From Odiellus spinosus (taxonomy: Eukaryota > Arthropoda > Arachnida > Opiliones > Phalangiidae): 64,000 nucleotides of DNA. The position numbers were made by a program, and so were the translations under genes. Positions within the stretch are counted from its first letter, which is position 1. The number at the start of each line of letters is the position of its first letter. The stretch spans positions 16,460,601-16,524,600 of the forward strand of contig OY987237.1 in assembly GCA_963920705.1 (NCBI GenBank). Reading direction: 5' to 3'. The notes under the pieces were generated by a model that was not told where the DNA came from, did no database searches, and worked only from the letters and a program-made list of their open reading frames with translations. Below, piece after piece: positions 52,457 through 61,300 of this stretch.

Positions 52457-53181
52457 CAGGGTTGCCACAGATTTTTCAATAAAAAATTCCCCGAATTTCC
52501 CAGGTTTTCCCAGACCATCTAACTCGTTATTCCTTGACCAATTTATCTCGTTTAAATAAGCACTTTTGACCCTCTTAAAGAATTTTTTATTTTACGGTAA
52601 TTATTGTTAATTCTCCGGTTAGTGTCAAGATCAGCTGTTCAATTATCTAATATGTTTAATGACTAATTAACCTGTAAATTCCAGCGATATATCATGGAAG
52701 TGGAGGGTTTCCATGATGTATCGGTATCATTTACAGGGAGATTTCAGAACAGGTTAATCTAAGGGGTAACGAATAATAGCCCTGATCAATTAACTAAGAT
52801 GTTTAATGACTCGTGAACTAATTAACCCGTAAATTCCAGCGATATATCATGGAAGTGGAGGGTTTCCATGATGTATCGGTATCATTTACAGGGAGATTTC
52901 AGAACAGGTTAATCTAAGGGGTAACGAATAATAGCCCTGATCAATTAACTAAGATGTTTAATGACTCATGAACTGATTATCCCGTAAATTCCAGCGATAT
53001 ATCATGGAAGTGGAGGGTTTTCACGATGTATCGGTATCATTTACGGGAATATTAACTAAAATGTTTATCATAAGAGTCATTATTGAGATTAAAAATAATT
53101 TTAGGGGGACACTATGATAATTCCCTGACTTAATAGACCTATTTTTAAATTCCCTAACTCCCGAGATCCGTGGCAACCCTG
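52457..53181. mobile_element. Inverted-repeat element, CAGGGTTGCCAC ends, with internal 155-bp repeats
   Basis: About 725 bp bounded by a perfect 12-bp inverted repeat, CAGGGTTGCCAC and GTGGCAACCCTG. Just inside both ends are pieces of the 40-bp C/T-rich family (TTCCCCGAATTTCCCAGG, TTCCCTGACTTAATAGACC). The centre carries 155-bp tandem repeats with a hairpin. There is no transposase and no obvious target-site duplication. It ends about 150 bp before the Wnt10 start codon, so it may overlap the Wnt10 promoter or 5' UTR. Confidence 0.75.
52672..53047. repeat. Three 155-bp repeats, each with a hairpin
   Basis: CCAGCGATATATCATGGAAG recurs at 52681, 52836 and 52991, exactly 155 bp apart. Each copy folds: CGATATATCATGGAA pairs with TTCCATGATGTATCG (one mismatch) around a 9-base loop, and an outer GTAAAT/ATTTAC stem extends it to about 65 bases. 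Confidence 0.88.
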
Positions 53182-53328
53182 TAAAATATTATTCGAAATT
53201 ATAAATTCCATTTTTTTGGTCCCAAACAATCGGAAAATTAAATATCTGAAATAATATTGAATTTGTCGTTTTAGCGTTGCAATGTCAATGATCATCCGCG
53301 GCTACTATCGTCATCGGTGTCAACAGTT

Positions 53329-53390
53329 ATGGGCTTCGGAGTCCGAAACGCGTTTGTGGTCATTTTCGCTCTGCTGGCTACGAGTGTCGA
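53329..53390 (+). CDS. Wnt10: Wnt10 exon 1 (signal peptide)
   Basis: 62 bases coding MGFGVRNAFVVIFALLATSV and two bases of a Glu codon before GTAAGC. The phase-2 end matches Wnt6 exon 1 and the requirement of Wnt1 exon 2. Confidence 0.88.
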
Positions 53391-56300
53391 GTAAGCTATC
53401 ATCCTGACATAAACTTAATTAGGAATTTACGTCCGCTTAAATAAACCAAGGGGTTAATGACTGATTCGCTAAATATTAAATAAGATTCTTAGTGAAACTA
53501 AAGATTATATTTTCCTAAACTGTGGTTGGACTTTCGCTAAACGAGGCGTTCGTAATTTAAGGATTTAATTTCAAATTAACGATAATTCTCGGAAAAATTG
53601 CTTTTAGAATAAAGAGTACGAGTTGAATAGTAAAGTTCCGGCTTATTCTAAGCGTTACTCGCTTATAAAACCAGACAAGAGAGATCAGCTAGGAAACGCG
53701 CTTTCCAGAATTTTCATCTAAATCCCAAAAATCTCAATAATTATACGAATAACAGAAATATTTCGAGGTTTATTACGCGTAAATATATTAAAACCTTTTT
53801 GTTAATTAATATTAAGAGCTAGAAACACGGAAATTATCGACTAATTAAAGGGAAGATAAACTGAAAAATCGAAGACTTATTTTACATTTGGGGGAAATAA
53901 TATTCAGACCCCCTGCACTAAATAATTATGGTTATGGACTAATTAAGTAATACCCGTGAAGTTAAGAAAATATACTTAAAAAAAATCTACAACTAGTGGA
54001 AGTGTGAGAAAAACACGCTGCTATGAATAAATTGGCCTTTAGAGGACTGTTACGAATACCACATTATAACGATACGGTGTCGGTTTGGTAACTGAGAGAC
54101 CCCGGTAAGATAATGGGCTGATTTTAAGCGGTCCTTATAGATTAGTGTAGATATTAACGGACAAGGAATAGCGAAATACCTTCATTGTGTAAGAATTCAA
54201 TCGTTATTCGAGCTAAATTAACTCTCGATAATACTTTTAGATGGCGAGCGTTACGAGGGGTGTCGGGATCGAGTGGCAAATCGCAAATGCTGAATTTAAT
54301 GGATAAATCGCGGGGGGCTAAAGATTTCTGCCGGACAAACCCGAGATTACTATTGAAATCGCAGCGAAAATTGTGTTTTCAAAACCCCGAAGTGACGGCC
54401 GTGGCTATTTTTGGATTAAAAGCGGCCTTAAAGGAATGTCATCGACAGTTTCGTTATTCTCGATGGGATTGTTCGAATCTAAGAAGCCAGGGAGAAGCCG
54501 TGGCAAAAACGATGCAAGACAGCGCCGCGCTAAGAAAAGGTATACCACGAAAATTCAGAATTTTACAAATAAATTCATTCATTTTGGCATTCGATACATT
54601 TGTTACAAAGATCTATTATAACAACGAAAAGCCTGACAATATAAATACAGTGGCTCCCCTTTAACCTTTTAAATGACTAGATTTATTTCTATCAGCGAGG
54701 CTTTATAAGAAACTTTAATAAGGATGATACGATTACACGCTTCTCGCCTCAAAAAACTACAAATTACCATTGGGGGAAAAAAATCGTCTCCTTTCCATTG
54801 GGTGTTGGATGAAATCCTTTCGTAAAATGATTGCAAGATTCCCATAACCCGAGTATCCAAGACATATCTTTGTACAAACACTCTGCTAGTTCATTTTCAG
54901 AGGTTTTTTCCGACCATTTCTAAATAATTTTCATCTTTTTCACGAATTTATCGTGACAATTCCCACTTTTTATTTAACATAGTTTATCAATGAGGGTCAG
55001 CTGATAGTTTACGAGGAATACGAGAAAACTAATTTAGGAATCTTTACGCAAATATTTTCAGTTTATAATAATTAAGTTACAATTAATTACGTCAACCGAT
55101 CAAAATATATAATTTCTCCGACCATTTGGGCTCATTATCAAATTCCCCGACTTTTCCCTGACCTTTTGGGTCAATTCCCAATCCCACGACTTTTCCCCGA
55201 TTATTTGGGCCTAATTTTCCAATTCCATAGCTTTTCCCGGGCTATTTGGGCCACTTTGTAAATCCCCCAACTTTTTCCCGACTATTTGGGCTCATTATCA
55301 AATTCCCCGACTTTTCCCTGACCTTTTAGGGCTAATTTATTTAGCGACTTTTAAAATATTTACTCGCGAGAAGACGTGACACCTAATTTACCCCTTTACT
55401 ATAGCGTTTCTTGTCCATTTTGGCTTTTTCTTTTTGGGATATTCAATGGTACGTAATAATAATAATTAATTTTTATCGATAAAGGTTACAAAGAAACGTC
55501 ATTCGCGCAAGCATTATCAGCGGCTAGCGTGGCTCACGCGGTGGCCAGAGCTTGCAGTTTGGGTCAAATATTATCGTGCGGTGGTTCTTGCAACTCGCCC
55601 TTAGCGCGAGCTGACGACGAGGACAATTACTCCGAAGATGACAATCTTAACAACCGAATCAGAGCCGATTCAAAGAGATCGGGTGGCGAGAACAACAGGG
55701 ACAAGAAAAAAAGGGAAGCCGATGGCCTTCGCGTTAACAACGGCGCGGGAACTCAGAAACCCAAGAGTTGGTCATGGGGCGGATGCGCCCAAGGGGCCTT
55801 GGAATACGGGCTCAGATTTTCCAGGAGATTCTTGGGTACCGAAGCCTCGAACTCCAGGGATTTACACTCCGTCGTTAAACGGCATAATTACGTCGTTGGC
55901 CGACTAGTAAGTTAAATAATTGTCCTACTTTAAAATATTGACTGACCCACGGTTGAGGAAAAAATAAAGCTCTTCTAATTTGAATACCACTTTTTCGCAG
56001 ACGCTGTTCGAGTCCGCGAAACTTAAATGTAAATGTCACGGAGTTTCCGGAAGTTGCGAAATGAAAACTTGTTGGAAATCTCCCACCGATTTTCGTCACA
56101 CTGGACGCAAACTGCGGAAAAGATACTATCGGGCCCGTCAAGTGTCCCTATCGAACGTGGCGGCCGCCAAAGGATCTCGTTTGAACTTAGAGGCGGTCCC
56201 CAATCAGAGGGGCACGAACCCCAAACCCGTCAAAGAGAAGGACTTGATCTATTACGAATCATCGCCGACCTATTGCGACCCCATCGAGGAAATAAGTTGG

Positions 56301-56516
56301 AGGGGAACTCAAGGACGCGTTTGCAACGCTTCCGTCGCGATCACGCGACCGGAAAAGCGCGGGAAACCGGCCGGATGTTCGTCATTGTGTTGCGGTCGGG
56401 GGTACGACACTATTAGAAGAAAAAGAAGCCGGAAATGCAATTGCACTTTCACTTGGTGTTGCACGGTCTCGTGTTCTACTTGCAATACGGTGGAATGGGT
56501 TACCGTGTGCAAATAA
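53329..56516 (+). CDS. Wnt10: Wnt10, secreted signalling protein
   Basis: Complete Wnt10-class ligand of 432 aa (vertebrate WNT10A is about 417). Exons 53329-53390, 54241-54539, 55485-55906 and 56001-56516, with introns in phases 2, 1 and 0 as in Wnt6. Residues 1 to about 20 form a signal peptide with core FVVIFALLATSV. Then come RKLCFQNPEVTAVAIFGL, ECHRQFRYSRWDC, ETSFAQALSAASVAHAVARAC, WSWGGC, HNYVVGRL, CKCHGVSGSC with the lipid-attachment Ser277, LIYYESSPTYC, CSSLCCGRGYD and the terminal VEWVTVCK, which is typical of Wnt10. Residues 157-215, between the first Cys cluster and WGGC, form a long charged linker: acidic first, then a KKKR cluster at 194-197. CGGSC replaces the usual CGC. ATG 53329 is the only ATG heading the signal peptide; an in-frame TAG lies upstream. 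Confidence 0.95.
54241..54539 (+). CDS. Wnt10: Wnt10 exon 2
   Basis: Starts after TACTTTTAG with the last base of Glu, then WRALRGVSG. It ends in phase 1 after SAALRK at GTATAC. It holds KSQRKLCFQNPEV and ECHRQFRYSRWDCSN. Confidence 0.92.
55135..55335 (+). repeat. Degenerate 40-bp array inside Wnt10 intron 2
   Basis: Four to five copies of CCGACTTTTCCCTGACC and TTTTGGG..AATT halves, same family and same orientation as the arrays at 5.7-6.3 and 43.9-44.1 kb. It sits in the 945-bp intron 54540-55484. Confidence 0.85.
55485..55906 (+). CDS. Wnt10: Wnt10 exon 3
   Basis: Starts after ATAAAG, completing Gly, then YKETSFAQALSAASVAHAV. It ends in phase 0 after YVVGRL at GTAAGT. It includes the roughly 60-residue charged linker and WSWGGCAQGALEYGLRFSR. 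Confidence 0.94.
56001..56516 (+). CDS. Wnt10: Wnt10 exon 4 (last)
   Basis: Starts after TTTCGCAG with TLFESAKLKCKCHGVSGSC and ends at TAA after VTVCK. The lipid-attachment serine is codon 16. RVCNAS gives an N-glycosylation sequon. Confidence 0.96.
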   Translation, partial: TLFESAKLKCKCHGVSGSCEMKTCWKSPTDFRHTGRKLRKRYYRARQVSLSNVAAAKGSRLNLEAVPNQRGTNPKPVKEKDLIYYESSPTYCDPIEEISWRGTQGRVCNASVAITRPEKRGKPAGCSSLCCGRGYDTIRRKRSRKCNCTFTWCCTVSCSTCNTVEWVTVCK

Positions 56517-56520
56517 TAAC

Positions 56521-56964
56521 TTAAAGGCGTAATGAACTGTCCGATAATAATCGCGAAGAAAACAAGGCAGCTAAATCCGGACTAATCCGGCTTCAGGAGT
56601 TGGAAGATAATGTAAATTGGGGGTTATTACCAATCCTGACGTAGATTTGACAAAACTAAAATTATAACAGTTTCGCGATGACGTCATCATTCCGTTCTAA
56701 TTCGCGATTGGTTTTAAACTCATTATAGTTTGAATCCGTTTAATAAAAAAAGAAACAATTTATCAGCTCGGCTAAAATGGACGTAGGTTTTAGAACTTTT
56801 ACACGGCGCGCTTATTTATTTATTTAAGTATTTATAGTTAATAACTCCCACCCCATTCATAATATCAAGTATTCACCTTGTTTTAGAGCAAAAATCAGTG
56901 AATTTTATCGATTTTAGGGTTAGAACCAATTCTTTTTAAAGCTGCTATTTCATTCTCCCTTTAA
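56521..56964. mobile_element. Possible TTAA-ended element right after the Wnt10 stop codon
   Basis: TTAAAGGCGTAATGAACTG begins 5 bases after the Wnt10 stop. Its partner TTTCATTCTCCCTTTAA ends at 56964, an imperfect inverted repeat of about 17 bases around 444 bp. TTAA at both edges fits a piggyBac-type target site (inference). The same 17-base motif occurs alone at many other places, so the pairing may be chance. Confidence 0.35.
56742..56747 (+). other. Possible Wnt10 poly-A signal (AATAAA)
   Basis: AATAAA 226 bp after the Wnt10 stop codon, followed by an A-rich stretch. The position is sensible for a short 3' UTR, but the base composition makes chance matches common. Confidence 0.35.
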
Positions 56965-57499
56965 ACGCAACATTATTTCCCTCCCCCTCTTATACACGGT
57001 CCCAAAATAATAATAATAATTACGTTCCTAAAGAATAGTTTTTTCGTATTTATATTTAAAATTGTCTGAAAAACCATTTTACTAACCCTTTAGTTGTCGT
57101 CTTTGATTGTCGGATTCCAAAGTGACCCAAAATGACCAGCTATACAAGTTTGTATACAATTTCATTTCGTTTTTACAGAATAAAATTGGTGTCTATTTCT
57201 TTTGTAAATTCTTTTTTTGTAAAACACAAGATATTTATTTTTTTAAAACACATTTTTTCCCGTAAATAACTAACAGGGTAATGGGGGAATAAATAATTGT
57301 TTGGAGATAATCAATTCTAAATGCCTAATTATTTTTAATTTCTACTCGATTGAATCGTTGAAACAATTTCGTACTCGGCGTTTTGGAAAAACACGGATTG
57401 CGACATTTTGGGGTCAATTGATCAAAAAATGAAATTATTTGATAGACAAAATCGATTTGAATGGATTTCGAAATGGTTTCAAAAAGGTACGGTCACGCT

Positions 57500-57830
57500 A
57501 GCATTTCTAAAATCGATTTTAAACGGTTAAATCAAACCGATATTCGAATTGCCAGGAATCGTTTCAAGCTCGTCATTATAAATCGATTTATCGTAGCTTC
57601 ATCTATCGGTTGTTGAAACCGAATCGGTACGAAACTGCTTCCAAAAAAAATCAAATCAATTCGGGAATCGAATCAAATCGATTCGAAAAATTAAATCAAA
57701 ATCGATTTGATAAATCGAATCAAATCGATTTGAGAAAAGACGCTTTTCCATTCAACCGACCCCAGGGAATCATTTTAAAACCGTTTAAAATCGATTCCAA
57801 GCTGCCTAGTACGAACGCGCCTCGAGTAGA
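57500..57830. mobile_element. AATCGATTTG-rich element ending CTGCCTAGTACGAACGCG
   Basis: Many copies of AATCGATT/AATCAAATCGATTTGA, and a right end TCCAAGCTGCCTAGTACGAA that matches 46.5 kb and the reversed arm at 38.25 kb. It lies between the tails of Wnt10 and DNAJC10. The left boundary is uncertain. Confidence 0.55.
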
Positions 57831-57905
57831 TTTATCCCATCGTCTGCTAAATGACCTAATCTTAATTCAGAAAGTTTTGATTGAAGGCGCATTAATTTTC
57901 TGTAA

Positions 57906-57924
57906 GGGGGGGGGGGGGGGGGGG
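57906..57924. repeat. Poly-G run (19 bases)
   Basis: Uninterrupted G19, the longest G run seen, in the 1.8-kb gap between the Wnt10 and DNAJC10 stop codons. Confidence 0.95.
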
Positions 57925-58315
57925 CAGCGCATTTTTCGTTCAATTCCTCAAAAACTTAGGCTTAAACTAAAATAAGGGTTGGGGGAAGACTTAAATAATT
58001 AAATAAGAGCCTATTTAATTCAAATTAATTTAATTACTATTAAAAAAATATAGATCAAACCCCAATTAATCTAATTTTGTTCGTTTTTTCCTATTTTTTG
58101 TATAAAAATATGCGGGGTTTTGAATTTAAGTTAATTTACGTTAATTTATGTAAAATTTTGGAAGACAATAACTAATATATATTTAAATTTAAAAATAAGT
58201 TAAAATAATGCGTGGGAAGATTAGAATCTAAGGTAATAATTTTAATTATTACGATAATTATTTAAAATAAATAAGCACCAATTTGTTCGATCATCGATTT
58301 CGACGTTTTTTAGGA

Positions 58316-58345
58316 CTACAATTCCTCTTTGACAACATTAGTCAC
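58316..58345 (-). CDS. DNAJC10: DNAJC10 last exon, 30 bp, encoding KEEL tail
   Basis: After the acceptor CTTTTTCAG the - strand reads VTNVVKEEL then TAG. It joins in phase 0 to the previous exon, which ends RQKR before the consensus donor GTGAGT at 59482. KEEL is a KDEL-type ER-retrieval variant. Without this exon the frame would run on into intron sequence and lack any retrieval signal. Confidence 0.8.
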   Translation of the reverse strand: MTNVVKEEL

Positions 58346-61300
58346 CTGAAAAAGGCGTCAAGGGGTCAAAGGTCATAATAATACAACCATTTCAACCAAA
58401 ACTACGATCGAGTGACGTTCAGGCAGTGATCAATGAAAATGGTGATACAAAGGCTTAGCAAAATGGTTGCGGACGATCAAAAAAACGTGCCAATGGGTCT
58501 ATGCGTGATAAACTACCAAACGGGAGAGGAATAGCCAACCAAACCCAAACCACGCGTGAAAAACCACAAACATCCGTTAAAAATTACTTCTTAAGGTGTT
58601 AATTAAAGTGCGCAGGCGTAAAAATAATCAAATAAAACCCAAACCATCGTTAACTATCATAAAGTTCACGATTATAAACAAAATAACGATTAAATGAGTT
58701 AATTTCGATTTATAGATTAAAGGGATAATGAAATGCTTAAACTATTTTTATGACGATTTTGATTAGAAAAACTTATGTTGGAATATTTAATATTTTTCAG
58801 TCTAAATTGTGGTTAAAACTATCCAACTAAATATATCTTTGCGATGTAATTAATACTACTAATGAGTCAAGTTATTTATCAGATTAAACTTACGAAAGTT
58901 TTTTTTACCAAGGCTTAGTAATAAACGTTTTGGAAGCCAAGGGTTAATAATAATGAAGATTTTAAAGCCAGTGATCTCGGTTAATACTATTAAATGTTGT
59001 TATAAGCCTAAGATTTGTTTGACCAAGGCTTAATACGAAGGGTTTTGGACCAAGGCTTAATACGAAGGGTTTTGGACCAAGGTTTAATATGAAGGATTTT
59101 GGACCAAAGTTTAACACCTAGGATTTTGGACCAAGGCTTAATACGAAGGATTTTGGACCAAGGCTTAATACGAAGGATTTTGGACCAAATCTTAATAATT
59201 TCTATCAAAGCTACTTGACCAAGGCTTTGTTACTTATGTATGTGAAGCCAAAAGCGTGTTAGCAAATAAAACCCAAGTAAAAATGTGCAATAAGAATAAA
59301 AAAAAACCCAAAATATTAGGTAAAACCTTCAAATATTGTGAAATTTCGTGAGTAATGCGTTTAAAAACACCATAATGATTGAATATTGACAATTAAAAGC
59401 CATCAATGCGATGCAACACCAACTTGCGCATGAAATAATGCGTAATGGATTCTACGCTTAAAAAATAAAAACATTGACTCACCCTTTTCTGTCTGGGGAT
59501 TTTCTTGTTGACGTAATTGAGGATATACTGGTCGTCTTGACTATCAATATCTTCCCCCCAAGGATTCTAAACGCCAAGGACATCGGGATTAACGACTTTT
59601 TAAAATTTTGTAATAATTTAACGAAGTTACCTGCGTGTTTCCATCTTTAGAGCCGCCGTACAGCCTTAAAGTTGGATAGGCTCGAACGCTAGCTTGCTGA
59701 CAAGCGCTGGCGTGCTTATCGCAATCAATTTTACCCACTTTCACCTTCCCTTCCAATTCCTAACACCAAAACATCAAGAAGAAATCTTAATTCTAATCCT
59801 TGATACGATTAAAACCTTAATATCGACTTACTTTGGCTATTTCTTCAAAAACCGGCTCAAACATGGTGCAATGACCGCACCAAGGAGCGTAAAAGTCACT
59901 GTTAAACATTAAAAGAAACGTTATAAACGTAAAATCATCTATTTAAAGTTAATAAAGTACGTACATTAGCCAGGAAGATTCGTCAACCAAAACTTGATTG
60001 AAAAATTCATTGGAAGATAATGATTTTGCTACCGTTGGTAAAAAACTGCGAACCCATAGTTTCAGAGATTCAGAATCTCGACTCCAACCATTAAAAGTTC
60101 TATAAGGAAAATAATAAAACAAAATTTAAAAATAATAGCCATCTAAAATGGTTTATAAACCGCTAGTTTCAAAACTTCCATGATTTAATTAAATCTAATT
60201 GAAAAGTTACATTTAAAATAGAATATGCAATGTTTTTGTATTCTCCCCACTTAAAGGAGGGAAGAACATTGCTTATTATATTTTAAACGCAACTCTCCAA
60301 TTCCCCCCATAATGCAAATTTCTTAAGCCTTGGCCTAAATCCACTGTCACAATTTAAATTATGTTTACCGTTTATAAAGAGATTTAATCTCACATTTAAC
60401 CAAAACTTCCAATTATAGATGTTTGTAAAGTATAAAAGAACTTAAATTAATCAATTTAGAGTTAATTAAAATCAATTTTAAGTCCAAACAGTAATTAAAA
60501 TCACGACAACAAAACATCAACCGCTGGTTTCCATACAAAAAGTCTAAATCTGTCGACTCATTTTGCCGCAATACGGCACTGCGGATTTTTTCAACCAATC
60601 AGGATTCAGGAGGGGTGAATAACGTAAACAGCGGTGAATTTAAATGATTCAAAATAAAAAATACACTGAATTTGCCAGATTTTGGGTCAAAAATTAAGGA
60701 ATTTGAATAATTTAAGAGGTTTTGCCGAATATAACTAAAATTATTTACGTTTTAGGCCTCTAAGACTAGAAATTCAATAAATTTAAAATTCATAGAGAAG
60801 AAAAATACATAATTAGACCTAACAAAGTTTAAGCCTTGGCAGAATTGAGATAATTAAAATAATGTTACACAATACCTTAACCATAAATTAGGCCTAACGT
60901 CTTTTTAAGTCTTGACCACAATTAATGTTTAAATTGAAATATTTATGAGATAAAACTAACCTGAAATCTTGATTGTTCTTTGATCCTAAAGGATAGACCC
61001 TTAGAGTCGGATAGGAACTAACTCCGTTGGCTCGACAAATATCGGGATGGGCTTGGCAATCAACTTGAGCCACTTTGATCGAGGTTTCTTTGATCAAGGC
61101 TTTCGCCACGCGTCTCCAATGAGGCGATAATTTGTTACACTTAAAAATTAGTAAGCAAAATTCATTTCCCCAACAAAAACTTAATTAGTCTAATAATACT
61201 TACGGGTCCGCACCAAGGAGCGAAGAAATCGACAGCCATTATTACGTTGGGATCTTTGTTTCCAACGAGAGATTCGAAAAGGGAAGGAGTTAAAGAGATG

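Larger units (their letters stand above)
36384..53328. other. Intergenic DNA between Wnt6 and Wnt10, no gene recognised
   Basis: 17 kb with no coding exon I could recognise. It carries the 23-, 24-, 20- and 155-bp arrays and the inverted-repeat elements listed separately, plus a T17 run at 42296-42312. It should also hold the Wnt6 3' UTR and Wnt10 upstream control DNA. Confidence 0.55.

Noticed and set aside
52672..53047. Regularly spaced repeats as a CRISPR array
   Set aside because: The whole 155-bp unit is repeated, with no unique spacers, and the host is an animal.
59008..59208. Periodic open frame (IKPWSKILR repeats) as a gene
   Set aside because: It is the 27-bp intronic tandem repeat, which is a multiple of three.
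59380..59482. DNAJC10 ending by read-through of exon 10
   Set aside because: The read-through peptide is AT-rich intron translation with no ER-retrieval tail. A consensus GTGAGT donor and a matching KEEL exon explain the end better.
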